DNA from: Choristoneura fumiferana
Taxonomy: Eukaryota > Arthropoda > Insecta > Lepidoptera > Tortricidae
Reading direction: 5' to 3'
NCBI RefSeq assembly: GCF_025370935.1
Contig: NC_133472.1
Coordinates: 27,958,702 to 28,022,701 of the forward strand
DNA length: 64,000 nt
Under the pieces are notes generated by a model that was not told the origin of the DNA, ran no database searches, and was given only the letters and a program-made list of their open reading frames with translations. Within the stretch, counting starts at the first letter, position 1. Each line of letters starts with the position of its first letter. Positions 12,701-22,000 of this stretch are shown here, piece by piece. The position numbers and the translations under genes were made by a program.

Positions 12701-13576
12701 ACCAAGGAGCTTATCACAAAAGTGGACGTTGAACGCCGAACGAAAAAAGTTTGACCTTTATTACTTATTTAATTATGGGAAAGTCTAAAACTATACGACA
12801 TACAAAAATTTCTTCTTAGGAACCATGACGACGATTTTTTTCTATAGTCGGCCGTGGCAAAGTGGCCAGGTCGAAAAGGTACGGTTGGATATAAGTAAAT
12901 TCAATTTATTATTATTCTAATTTTTTTGTAGTATTTTACTTTCCTCACAGTCGAAATGAAAAGTACAGTGTCTAACTCGGGTGAAATGGGTCACTTTCCA
13001 CCCTTGGTTATCAATCTACTAAATAGCCGCTATAACAACAACTAGGTATAGGGGTCTGATAAATGGGGATCAATAAAGTGTTTATTTATTGTTTTTACGG
13101 TGGTACGGGGACTCTTCGCGGTGCAGTTCCGAGTCGGAATTTTCGACATGTACTTAGTTAGCTAGTTTTTAATTAACTGAAGTAATAAAATATTCCCAAA
13201 AAAGCATTTTAAAGGGAAGAAAGTTTCAAGAATTATATAATTTCAGCGGTCTATAGAACAAATTGGAAAAGCCCAGACGACCGATGCTAATGTCGAAAAG
13301 GGCTTGTTACAGCTGATGATGCGCGAAATGCAGCAGAAGCCTAGCTGAAAGCAGCCTAGCGGCGGCGGCGATGGCGGAGGCGGCGGCGGCGGCTCGCCCG
13401 CCCAGCAGCCCTGCAGCGCCGAGCCGGCGGCGGCGGGGGCTGCGGGGTCGGTGGCGGCGGGGGCGGGCGGCGCGCGCGACGCCGACGCGCTGCGCACCGT
13501 GCAGACATACATCATGCTGGAACAGCGGCGCCGCGCCGACTTCTCCATCGACGCCATACTCAAGTTCGACCACTAG
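610..13576 (+). CDS. Alh: AF10/MLLT10 orthologue (Alhambra), 3' part of gene; exons 610-721, 3985-4119, 5708-5814, 13247-13348 (to 13576 with readthrough)
   Basis: AF10-family proteins are chromatin cofactors of the DOT1L H3K79 methyltransferase complex; their octapeptide-motif/leucine-zipper (OM-LZ) region contacts DOT1L. Here the octapeptide motif (LLERQWEQGSQFLMEQ) is in exon 610-721 and the zipper (HQLRTENVRLEEHVGSLLQ, then RRDHLLAVNARLAIPL) in exon 3985-4119. Splicing 721 to 3985 creates codon ATC and the continuous text QHFD-I-ASLLSCL; 4119 to 5708 creates GGT; 5814 to 13247 joins in phase 0. All three introns are GT-AG and the phases agree. The PHD fingers and upstream exons lie outside the window. 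Two oddities: a tandem array derived from the zipper exon sits directly behind its donor, and the last exon has an in-frame TGA followed by an open, GC3-rich extension. The family assignment comes from recognising the OM-LZ; orthology to Drosophila Alh is inferred. Confidence 0.86.
1752..1963. mobile_element. Palindromic MITE with TTGAGAAAAGCA ends
   Basis: The ends TTGAGAAAAGCA (about 1753) and TGCTTTTCTCAA (about 1948) are inverted. The centre is a second palindrome: GGCCTCTGCAGTAATG pairs with ATTACTGCAGAGGCC around 1845. The element is about 210 bp and GC-rich relative to its surroundings. It has no coding capacity, and the short frame read through it is an artefact of the palindrome. Confidence 0.6.
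1985..2651. mobile_element. Inverted-repeat element (about 667 bp) enclosing a SINE fragment
   Basis: The left end ATGTCACCATGTCACTTGAT and the right end ATTAAGTGACATGGTGACAT are near-perfect inverted copies. A truncated minus-strand SINE (2203-2301) lies inside. No transposase is recognised. Confidence 0.5.
2203..2301 (-). mobile_element. Truncated lepidopteran SINE (3' body only)
   Basis: The plus strand reads CATCCCAGCCTATATACGTC...GCACTGGGCCCGC region in reverse. On the minus strand it matches the 3' half of the complete SINE at 51418-51715 (CCCAATCCGCACTGGGCCCG through GTGGGACGTATATAGGCTG). The tRNA-like head is absent. Confidence 0.8.
3747..3841. mobile_element. Short MITE, ACTGAGCGGCA-end family
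   Basis: The ends TACTCAGCGGCA and CCGCTCAGTA are inverted, with TTTGAGGGCCAGA just inside one end. The same ends recur at 19893-19990, 26448-26562 and 59637-59701. Confidence 0.55.
3985..4119 (+). CDS. Alh: Alh exon: leucine zipper of the OM-LZ domain
   Basis: The acceptor GTCGAGCAG ends at 3984. The exon gives ASLLSCLHQLRTENVRLEEH, then VGSLLQRRDHLLAVNARLAI, then PLTA: heptad-spaced leucines typical of the AF10 zipper. The donor GTCAGT starts at 4120, and one leftover G joins GT of the next exon. This first copy is the only one that keeps both the upstream helix and the frame into exon 5708. The 3' part of the exon (from 4046) plus its donor is the seed of the 110-bp array that follows. 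Confidence 0.85.
4046..5519 (+). repeat. 110-bp tandem array derived from the Alh zipper exon and its splice donor (13 full copies plus a partial)
   Basis: The motif around CGTCGGCAGC recurs every 110 bp, at 4046 + 110k for k = 0 to 13; the last copy is cut after about 44 bp and runs into a T tract. Each unit holds about 74 bp of zipper exon, the donor GTCAGT, a short spacer ending ACACAG, and a GC-rich stretch reading LERAAEE in the zipper frame. Copies 3-12 look identical. Copies 2 and 14 share GAGCAGGTCGGCAGCCTG, and copy 13 has one T-to-A change at about 5407. The period is not a multiple of three, so read-through switches frame and stops. Such homogeneity suggests recent expansion, and copy number is probably variable. 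The many overlapping short ORFs here are by-products of the array. Confidence 0.95.
5520..5707 (+). other. Remainder of Alh intron after the 110-bp array
   Basis: This is the end of the GT-AG intron that starts at 4120. It begins with a T tract where the last repeat copy is cut off. No other feature is seen. Confidence 0.6.
5708..5814 (+). CDS. Alh: Alh exon: proline-rich linker
   Basis: The acceptor GTCGTCAG ends at 5707 and the donor GTAAAT begins at 5815. With the G carried over from exon 3985-4119, the frame opens as GPPEPSRCPRENGAPPRAPP and ends ETVTSDRSHQ on a complete codon. It is GC-rich and Pro/Ala-rich like other low-complexity linkers in AF10 proteins. Phase agreement on both sides is the main support. 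Confidence 0.75.
6421..7546 (-). pseudogene. Tc1-type transposase remnant
   Basis: On the minus strand the paired HTH N-terminus (GRGKPIAEEMR; KRPGRPRIKSAAKNR) opens at 7537. The middle carries IIWCDESKFD near 7090 with the first acidic residue. The region that should read SPDLNPIENLW is degenerate (SPY-stop-NL near 6700). The C-terminal TPEECEELIATMPLRIKAV is intact but in another frame. Multiple frame breaks make it a fossil. Confidence 0.75.
7617..7893 (+). mobile_element. tRNA-derived SINE with (TTTA)n tail
   Basis: It has an A-box-like GACCTAGTGGTT (about 7628) and a B box GGTTCGATTCC (7671-7681), spaced as in a tRNA head. A body ends GGGACTAGGTCAATTGGTGT and a tail of ATTT repeats runs from 7864. 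A body fragment of the same family lies at about 34515-34595. The head does not fold as a clean tRNA and is not a tRNA gene. Confidence 0.75.
8148..9457. mobile_element. Inverted duplication of a transposon 5' end (45-bp perfect arms)
   Basis: 8148-8192 and 9413-9457 are exact reverse complements, and both read out the same peptide start (MNDWSRALARLDTA). The right arm continues on the minus strand as a 69-aa frame (9453-9244: KNKRFVNAATQYCSVRKNGV) that I do not recognise. The arms lie inside the outer Tc1-like ends, so this may be a rearranged copy of the same element. Confidence 0.5.
10270..10516 (+). pseudogene. Non-LTR retrotransposon ORF2 C-terminal fragment
   Basis: The frame reads VCECGLGIADTNHRFRSCPL and then HDNSFLYEQL, followed by a stop. 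The C-x-C...H....C spacing is the Cys/His motif at the C-terminus of Jockey/R1-like insect LINE reverse transcriptases. Nothing upstream preserves the RT domain, so it is 5'-truncated. Confidence 0.55.
11380..11823 (+). mobile_element. Dispersed repeat ending GCCGCGGGTAAACACTAG, Helitron-like
   Basis: It begins near AGTGAAAGTTTGTGAGTGAG and contains CCCGATATTCCCATGGGATA and ACCGCTGGGCTTAGAGTCAT. It ends with a GC-rich tract and CTAG before T. Pieces of the same family recur near 49360-49572, 51900-52160, 52650-52860, 54880-55030 and 60385-60545. The CTAG end and lack of target duplication fit a non-autonomous Helitron; that class assignment is inference. Confidence 0.5.
11890..12115 (-). mobile_element. 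tRNA-derived SINE, minus strand
   Basis: On the minus strand there is an A-box-like GGTGGTGTAGGGG near 12108 and a B box GGTTCGATTCCC near 12063. A diverged body follows, ending at about 11890 with GGTCCAACAATGGACTCCAC. The loop between the boxes is tRNA-sized, but there is no intact tRNA fold. Confidence 0.6.
12465..13004. mobile_element. Long-TIR foldback MITE (about 540 bp)
   Basis: The ends AAGGGTGGAAAGTGACCCAT and ATGGGTCACTTTCCACCCTT are inverted. Complementarity continues inward through TAATAATAAAT, ACTTATATCCAACC and CTTTTCGACTGGCCAC against 12840-12970, so nearly the whole element can fold into one hairpin. No coding frame. Confidence 0.75.
13247..13576 (+). CDS. Alh: Alh last coding exon with an in-frame TGA at 13346-13348 and an open extension to TAG 13574-13576
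   Basis: The acceptor ATAATTTCAG ends at 13246. Phase 0 gives RSIEQIGKAQ, then TTDANVEKGLLQLMMREMQQ, then KPS and TGA at 13346. The same frame then stays open for 75 codons: a Gly-rich, Ala-rich stretch followed by non-repetitive sequence (ALRTVQTYIMLEQRRRADF, then SIDAILKFDH) before TAG. Third positions in the extension are almost all G or C, as in the zipper exon, which argues it is or was translated. The options are stop-codon readthrough, a recent CGA-to-TGA change (allele or assembly error), or true 3' UTR. The antisense and +1-frame ORFs over this region are GC-driven shadows. Confidence 0.7.
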
Positions 13577-16500
13577 GAGCCAAGCCGCGTCAACTCGCCG
13601 ACTTTGATCAATCGCCGAATACTAGCGTTTCATTTATTAGTTTCTTGTTACCTGTTCGGACTGCGTTATGCCGGATGTGGACGATTTCAAGCATCACGCG
13701 TCACATTTTATTCATGCCGATATTGTAATAGAATATAAATTTAGTCTGTTATATTTCTCAAAAGACGATCGGTATTTCACCTGCGCATAATATTATTACT
13801 ACGGTAGTGCTAAAACGTGAATAAACTCAAGTGCTTACATTCTGTAAACTCAGAAAACGTTACGTGCCCTGACAGTTCCATTTTGCAGTAGCTTCAGCAT
13901 GATCAACATTCCGCAATGGATGGATTGCGCAAGAGTGTTAATTAGAACAATTACTAATGTAAAAGCGAGACGAGCCTGAAGTGTTCAAATAATAAATCAT
14001 GCAGAAACAAACAATCATAGCGTCTTAATCATAATCAATGTTTTAAATGTATGTAATGTACAATGTATGCTGATGAAATGTCGAAAATATTATAATACGC
14101 TTCGATCTATCACTAGCCTATTCTGATGTAAGTATCATGGTTGAAAATTATGTGTAAGACATTTTTTTGTATATATTTATCAGCCGGTCACGTAGAATTG
14201 GGTGCCCATCAGAATGCATTGTACGTTTCTTTAACGGTTGCTATAAAAATATAAACAAAATTATTTTTAAGCGCGCTTTGAACGTTTGAGTGTTTACAAG
14301 ATTATGTGTACAGAACTTCCCATTTAATATTATAATAAACAACTTCAGCGGATACTATGGATGTCAATTGGTAAATGTTTAGTGTTATAATTGGCCTTGT
14401 ACTCAATGTTCAGTGTTGTTTTCAGTGTTCAACATATCATACAGATTTAAGTCTATGTTTAATGTGATAAATTCAGATAGAAATAGTTGAATCGTAATTA
14501 ATATCACGTTTTCAGTATTGAGGTTTTAAGGCGGCAAATTACTTTACACTTTGTAAAAAAAAACCAGGCGCCGCCATACGAATTCCCTTACGCTGAAAAC
14601 GCCACAATGTAGTCCTCAACCTAACTGTCGAACCTTGAGTAATTGCCGGTGGGCAGCGCTCCACCTGACGCTTATATTGATATTCCTTTGTTTTAAATGA
14701 GTAAATCTGTGTGTTGAATGAAACAACAATCATTATAAAAAATCTTGTCAAAAAAACCTCTTTGATCGGTGTTTTTCGCTATAAGCAACACCACATAATC
14801 ATCAACCCTACACTCCAAAGGATTGTCATTCGCTTATCTACATTGACCAAATCCATCAAATATCTCTTGACGGTAATATGAAGTTCGCATCACTTTCAGC
14901 GTGTTTTACCGAACGGTTCACGGTTTCCATGGATATAGTCACTGAGATCACACACTTGTTTTCCAAAACTTAACCGCATCGGTGTTTTGTTCGTAATTGA
15001 TATTATGTTTTCTATGTATTGCTTCTTCAAGGGATCTAACAATAAAAAAAAACATGATCTACTTCAGTATTCATTGGTCAAACATGTACACACATTATAT
15101 GGCCGCTTGTAGACGTCCGTTGTTTTCTCCTGACAACGGCCTGCTATTTTTGCCGGAGTTGCGGTTTTGTATGGCCTACAATGAATGTGTGTACACGCAC
15201 CGGACGCTTGTTCGGCGACGAAGCCATACAACACCGAAAAAAACGGCCCTTCGTCCGGTGAAAACAACGGACGTCTACAAGCGACCTATATCTTGAAGCC
15301 TCTTTCTTTATCCACAAACAGAAATGTTAGACGTACAGCCGGCTACAAACAACGGCATGTTTAGAAACATGCATGTGCAGTCGTTTTTCACGAGCTTGAC
15401 CTAATAATAAGTGACTCAAGTGTAGTAATATTTTCTTGTTGTGGCGCTAGCATTCGTAGGTACACAGAATGCGTGTGCATGCATATTTTTTTCCATGAAA
15501 GTATTAACTACAGTTACAGCTACATGCTTTAAATTTACACAACTTGAAAAGATGAAAAACGCATCGTGGTTAAAATTTAAAATTAATTTCTCACTTCTCA
15601 TGCTTGTAAAGTTCGTATTTATGCTGGATCTAGGCGATATAACATGACTTTATATGCTCTTGTGCATAAAGTGAAATCTTCGTCTAAGACCAAGGCTATT
15701 AAGTGTCAACAGCAGCAAACAAAAAAGTTTCTATATATTTTTTAATAAGTTTTCATTTATATGAAACTAAAAATCAATCAAAATAAATAAATAAAAGTAA
15801 AAATGTATAATTATATAGCAATCCATGAAAAATAAAAGTTACCTAGTAAGTGGACAATATTTCCAATGTTGTTCTTTCATCTCCTCGCAATCGAAGTGAA
15901 AAGCAAGAGTATAAAACTTGAGCATTTAAACCTATTTTCCCCGCGACGTGTCTATCCACGTGGATATATGAACGTCTCGGGTAAAAAGGCTCGTTTTATG
16001 CTCTTGTTGTATAATCTACTATTGTTTGTGTGACATTTCTGCAAAAGTGATGGTGCCGTTATCGTGGTTTTTTCATCTTTTTGCGTTCTGTGATTGAATA
16101 ATCATATATGGGATGTAACTTGAAAGAAATGTAGGTACATTTTGTTATGAATATTTACGAAATATATCTCCACTACCTCCCTCTAAATATTGGCGATCAT
16201 ATCTGTCACAACAAAGCATCGTATGTATGTAATTTTCAAAACAGTCTTTGTTTTGGTTAGTTTAGGTTATTGACGTTTATTAATGTTTGTTTTAAATTCT
16301 ATGTTAAAATTGATTCAATTCAATTTTTTTTAGTGACATACATAAATAGAAACTAAGTTTACTCGGCGTAAGTGTACCTGTAGCCCGTAACTACTCACGA
16401 CCACTGTATTATGCTATTATACGGTATACAATTAACACAAGCAGTTACACAATTACCACTACGACGTTTGATGATAATAAAATAAATAGTAACGAATTTC

Positions 16501-18920
16501 AGTTACGATAAATCTTCAAATTTCTGTGTACTAGCCAGATTTCTTATTGGTTTATGCTACGACATTGCTCGAAACGCGTCGTTGCAAGTGACTCAACTGC
16601 CTGCCTCTAGCAACAACAGTGGCATTGCAACCACGTGATTTTCATGTCTATATTCGATAGTATTTTGATATTCTTAAGTGTGTTATTAAAACGCATCCTT
16701 CTACATAATGATCTCAGCCTGCGTCAGAGTAAGACTAGGTTATTTTAATTAATTTACCTACAGTTTAATTTTATGTATGTTGTCATTTAGATGTTATATT
16801 ACATTAGGATACGTCTCCGGTGTATTTTGTACCTTAACAAATTGTTTTGCATCTGGGGAGAGTGAGATCAGTAATGTTGACCACTTATTGTGGTGTGCAT
16901 TATTTTGACTTGTTGTTAATTTTTAAGTTAAATGACGCGTAATGATTGTTTTCAAAATAAGAGAACAGTCCTAATCTGATGTTAATGTAATTCGTTTAAA
17001 TGCATTTAGCGTTGAGATAATAAGAGCAGCCAATTACCAAACATGCTAGTGTATTAAATAAATAAATTTGTTTAGTAAAAAAAACCCTATTGTTATTTAT
17101 TTACTTGTAATTTATTTCGTGTTATACACACAATTGGGATGTCCCAATTTTTGAAAAGATATAATAAATCCAAAACCATTTGGAGTAATAGGCCTTGTGA
17201 AGCGTTTTCAGAAATCAGATTCCAAAAATGTGATAAACTGAATTAAATAAACAAAATTTAAGTAATGACCCTCATTTGACCCCTGCAGTGTCTCGTCACA
17301 AAGGCAGTTATAAAGCAGGTCTACACTCTTAAGCAAATGGACAGTTTGAAATGTTGCTGTCCTGCTTATAATAGCAAATAATGACAAAGATAGAACTTTA
17401 ATCACATGATGCGCACCCGGCTTTAAACAGTTGTCATTTATCGTAAAGTCCGAAATGTATACGAGTATTTCCAATGTATTTTTACAAATTAAATTATAAA
17501 ATTACTACGTTACAAGTAAATACAAAAGAATATAAATATCAGATTATATAAAAATATCTATTTACTATCACACCATTAAACAAACAGGAATAATCGAAGC
17601 TAAAAGAAGAGAAATAAATAAAACTATTTGTCATGGTTCATTTAGGACCCTAAGCCGTGCTTGAATTATTGTCAAATTGTAATGCCACAGAATATGTTAT
17701 GTACGACCTGAATTTTTCTAGGCAATGGAACGTGGCTGTCACTGACGTCATCCAGCGTATTTCGTAAAAAAATATATAATATTAAGTACTCATCCAAATT
17801 CAAAAACAATGAAAATGGTATCTTAAAATATCCTATTTTTTCCAAAAATAAAGTAAAAACTATAGGTTTTTTTTTTGGTGCATCCCAATTAGTAAAACAC
17901 GCGAAACGGTTAATTGACATTTGAACTTTGAACACAGAATTATCTAATAATACTGCGCCTAGAACAGGTTGCATTTTAAATGATTGCTGATTTTCAGCAA
18001 GCACCGTCTTGAATTACGTAGTATCCATCCCCCCCCCCCCACCATGTTTCACCTAAGTTCCTGGTATTTTATGTGATATGCCTTCTCTATTTATTTTGTT
18101 CGGATAAGCAGAGACGGCATCACATTAAGTATATGTGTCTGTCACAAAAAATAATAGAAACTCGGCCGAGATTGATGAAACAGAACAATCTAATAATAAT
18201 ATTATATCTCTATCTGTTACGTTATCAATCCATTTACTTAAATCAAGGGGTTGCATAATGTGATATTTAAAATAGGTTAGAACTTATATGTATCTCTGGG
18301 TTCCGGTATTAATATTAATATTAGTACTTAGGTGAAAAAAATTCTACAGGTAGGTAGGTTGTAAAATTTAATTTAAATCAAAAACACTTTCTCAACTGAA
18401 TGGAAAAAAAATATACATGCTCAATAATATACATTTTTCTCTTCGAATACTGTTATCCGCCCACTGTTAAAATAAAACAAAAACTTCGTAATTATGGTAT
18501 TTTTGAGAAAAGAGGAAGCATAAAATTCTGAAAGTAGAGTAGGTAGGTCCAAACACTGTCGTGGCGCCTTTAAAGGTGCCCATCGGGTTGTCTAAACTTA
18601 CGTGACTTCAGCAATGACAAGTGTATGGTTATGTATGTATGTAGCTCCTATTAGGTTCAGGTACAATGTTCAGGTATTACATTTTTACTTGCTGTTAAAG
18701 GGCGTTTCAATAAAAATGTAGAGCAGGGCGAATGCATTCTCCTTATCTAATAAATAGGCTCGCGCAACGATCTCTAATTAGGTGTATTTATCACTATCAA
18801 TGTTATTGACTATAGAAACTTATCATAATCATTTGGGTCCCAGGGGTACTAGGTACCACACATATTTATCACAGTGGTTTTTTTTAAATTAGTGTAGGCA
18901 GTATAAATTTGAATGGAATA
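13577..18920 (+). other. Alh 3' UTR and intergenic region
   Basis: No coding region is recognised. The first AATAAA after the stop is at 13820-13825, and others follow, so the 3' end cannot be fixed. A palindromic MITE lies at 15097-15291. Short C and G runs occur (poly-C at about 18029). The first coding exon of the CD36-family gene starts at 18921; any 5' UTR exon and promoter must lie in this stretch but are not identifiable. Confidence 0.5.
15097..15291. mobile_element. Palindromic MITE with GTCCGTTGTTTTC arms
   Basis: Left arm TATATGGCCGCTTGTAGACG then TCCGTTGTTTTC; right arm GAAAACAACGGACGTCTACA then AGCGACCTATA. The arms are inverted and about 33 bp long. Internal GAATGTGTGTACACGCAC is also partly palindromic. 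The overlapping short ORFs on both strands come from the palindrome. Confidence 0.65.
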
Positions 18921-19037
18921 ATGTGCAACTTGGCGTGCGGTATCACGACCCTAGTCCTTGGGGCAATCCTCGTATTTACTTCTTCTTTTGTAGGATATGG
19001 ACTTGTCGATGGCTTTATTAAAAATATGATTGCTGAT
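18921..19037 (+). CDS. CD36-family exon 1: N-terminal membrane anchor
   Basis: MCNLACGITTLVLGAILVFT then SSFVGYGLVDGFIKNMIAD; donor GTGAGT after 19037, phase 0. A short cytoplasmic stub with two cysteines precedes the hydrophobic segment. Confidence 0.88.
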
Positions 19038-22000
19038 GTGAGTATTTATAAAATTATATTTGACTAAGTACACTCTGTAAACTAGAGACACAAAATAGGT
19101 ACCTACTTAACTTAGTAACTTTTAGAAATAGGTACTTGTCGAGATATTTGCCGGCGTATTATAATGCATAGCCTGTTATCATAAGATAATACAGCGAATT
19201 AAAGAATGCGCTTTCTTATTATTATCATTATAAAAGCATAACTAAAGATAAATAGATTGTTTTTTTTTCAAACAAATACAATTTATTAAACGCAGGTGTA
19301 ATTAACCCCAAAAATAGGATTTATTGTTATAAAGACTTAACTTTGAAAGAAGTTAGACATGCATCTTATTGTACCTACTATTTAGTGTCTTCTGACACTG
19401 TAGATACCTAGTGATATACTTATTTTCATTATCTAGTTACGCAATGTCCCTCTGATAAACCCAAAACGCGGGTGCTTATTATATTACCATTACTTTTATT
19501 TATGTTGGTTGGTTGGTTTTTGTTCTTAACTACTAAACATTACGATTTTTTTTACATGCGTCGAGGAAACTGAATCACGTACCAGGGTGGAACCTTTGTG
19601 CCATTAATGTCATGTTGACATCCCATACATTTGTCACAGAAATCATAGCGAAATTGATTATGAAAAGGTTCCATCCTGGTACGTGATTCAGTTTCCTCGA
19701 CTGTACTTACATACTTTACAGTTCGAAGCTAAAGTGCTGTTTTGAATTTCTTGTCATATTTTGTAAAAACTGGATCTCAGGACGTAGTATCGGTTAGTGT
19801 GGGTCCTGTGAATAGAAACGTCAAAGAAACCTAATAAGCTATATATTCCTATTATGGGTATGAAATAATAAGCCCATTCCAAATATATAAGTATACTTAC
19901 CGGCAAAAAAATCTGGCCCTCAAATGTACCTATGCATTAATAGGTAATTAATTTTGTATGTAGAGTAAGCGAAATTTTGTGTCGCAGAGTATATAATTAC
20001 CTACTTACTTATGTTTACTATACTTCAAATAAAAACAAAAAAGGAAAAAAACAAGTTAGTAGCCTAGAATTCTGTTAAGTGACGTAAAGTTCACCAGATT
20101 TCGAATCGTGACCTACAGTTGTTCAATATAGGAACGGACAGAAGGAAAAAACCGGCCAAGAGCGTGTCGGACATGCCCAAAATAGGGTTCCGTAGCCATT
20201 ACGAAAACAATAAGTAATATTTTTCTAAGGATTTAGTATTTTATACGGAATCTTCCAAGTTTAGGTATAGTTTATACCTTCGGCTCGTATTTACTCTTAA
20301 ACTACTAATAATTCTCAAGCAAACTTAGCCGTTATAGTTTTCCTTGAAAGTTTGATATACTTACTACCATTCTGAATTTTTTCAAATTATGAATTTTTCC
20401 ACCTACCAGTTTAGATTTTGGAGGACGCTCGATTTTAATGAAAATTTGCACTTGAAAGTTAAATATTTTGCAAACAAATCACTGAATCGAAAAATCGTTT
20501 TAGCAACCCCCTAATTATTTTAAAATACCTATCCAACGATACCCCACACTATAAGGTTGGACGAGAAAAAAAAATCACCCCCACTTTACGTCTATGTATT
20601 ATGACTTTCTTAATTATAATTAATATTATTGAGATTAACTTTACTATTTTTCATATCATAATTTAAAAACAATAAAAAAACTTTTCCTATTTTGTTAAAA
20701 ACAGAAAAGTCTTCCTATTAAATACCTAAAGAGGCAGAGGTAAAAAACATTCTGCAAGAAACGGGACGTTTATGATATTGTTAACTCAATAAATATTCTA
20801 TACATTATTAATAGTTTTTAATCGTTAGTTTGGATCACAATGTGACGACTTTTAATCGTATACGAATAGTTAGCTTTTCATTGCACCAAATTTAATACAT
20901 TTTGGAATGGAAAAAAGCTTGAATTTCATAGCAGAAACTACGCATACTTAGAATATTTTTAAACAGGGAATGAGAGCGGATGAGTCCACGAAACACAGTT
21001 ATTAAATTATGTATAAATATAAATCGAATTGATATTATGTAGCAAAAATACGGGTTAATATTGTGTTATTTTGTAAGTACCTACATTACATTAATCTACT
21101 TACAAAGTTAACAAAATGATGACTTCATCTTATTACTTCTTTTATTAATCATCATCGTCATCATTATTAGGTACCTACGACTTCACAAAAAATGTTTAGA
21201 ACCCCTGCTTCTGTGACCTTCTAGAGTCCAATGTTATACTGAATAGACTATAGCTAGCTCAAAAATTCTCAGTATCTAATAGATCCCGAATGTTGAAATG
21301 AAGTTAGCTACTTAACGAAGTTCTAGGCTACTAGACTTGTTGTTGGGCTTTTTATTTTTTTTTTTCTAAGGCAATCGAGCTACGTACTTAACTAACTTTT
21401 ACGGTTTTTAGGAAGTTGCTCTGCATGAAGGCACTGTACAAATGGAAAGATTTGAAACCATCCCTTTTCCTCTGACTTTCAAAATTAGAGTCTTCAATAT
21501 TACAAACAGCGATGAAGTGCTGACCGGTGGGGTTCCAGTTGTTAATGAAATCGGCCCTTACATTTACAAGTAAGTTGAAGTGCAATTCTGTGACTGTTAG
21601 TAAGTAGAGAATATTGGTGCATAAAAAGAGTCTGCTGGGACTGTGTATTGCTGTGTCAACCTTTAAAGATCTCGTCTCACGCTCATACATCGAAATATGT
21701 AGGTTCGTCAGTTGCGGCAGAAAGAGTAGTTTCTACTAAGTTTCAGATGGTTTCAGTTAATATTCCCTATAGGTATCAATTCATCTAAATTTTGTTACAG
21801 CAGTTCTAAAAAGCAAATAACGCCTTCTCTTATTAAATATACTTATTATCTATTGTACATCGTAAGTTGCATTTTATTTTGTTTTCGAATAGAACAAGAA
21901 TAATGGTCGAAAAATGCAAATTGTCCCGTTGCCAATTTCCTTAACAATCGGATTATGTCCGCTAAAAGTGTCAGCTTTAAACAACTAAAGGCTCCGGTAC

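Larger units (their letters stand above)
5815..13246 (+). other. Alh last intron (7.4 kb), transposon-filled
   Basis: A GT-AG intron (GTAAAT...TTTCAG). It contains a Tc1-like composite (6288-9547), LINE and SINE pieces, a probable Helitron-like repeat (11380-11823) and a foldback MITE (12465-13004). Bases 6060-6180 hold one copy of a dispersed repeat with AAAGTGCGAGTCGGACTC; another is near 54365. Confidence 0.7.
19038..21411 (+). other. CD36-family intron 1
   Basis: A GT-AG intron with two small MITEs (19561-19700, 19893-19990). It also has one copy of a dispersed repeat (about 20140-20590) containing GGCCAAGAGCGTGTCGGACA; a second copy is at 22561-23050. No coding support. Confidence 0.7.

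Noticed and set aside
13243..13573. Antisense and +1-frame ORFs over the last Alh exon
   Set aside because: They are Arg/Pro/Ala low-complexity by-products of GC-rich sequence; the sense frame is fixed by splice phase.
14997..15296. Overlapping ORFs on both strands
   Set aside because: They cover a palindromic MITE, which yields mirrored frames.
18901..18910. TATA-like GTATAAATTT before the CD36-family start
   Set aside because: It is only about 13 bp before the ATG, too close to act as a core promoter for this start.
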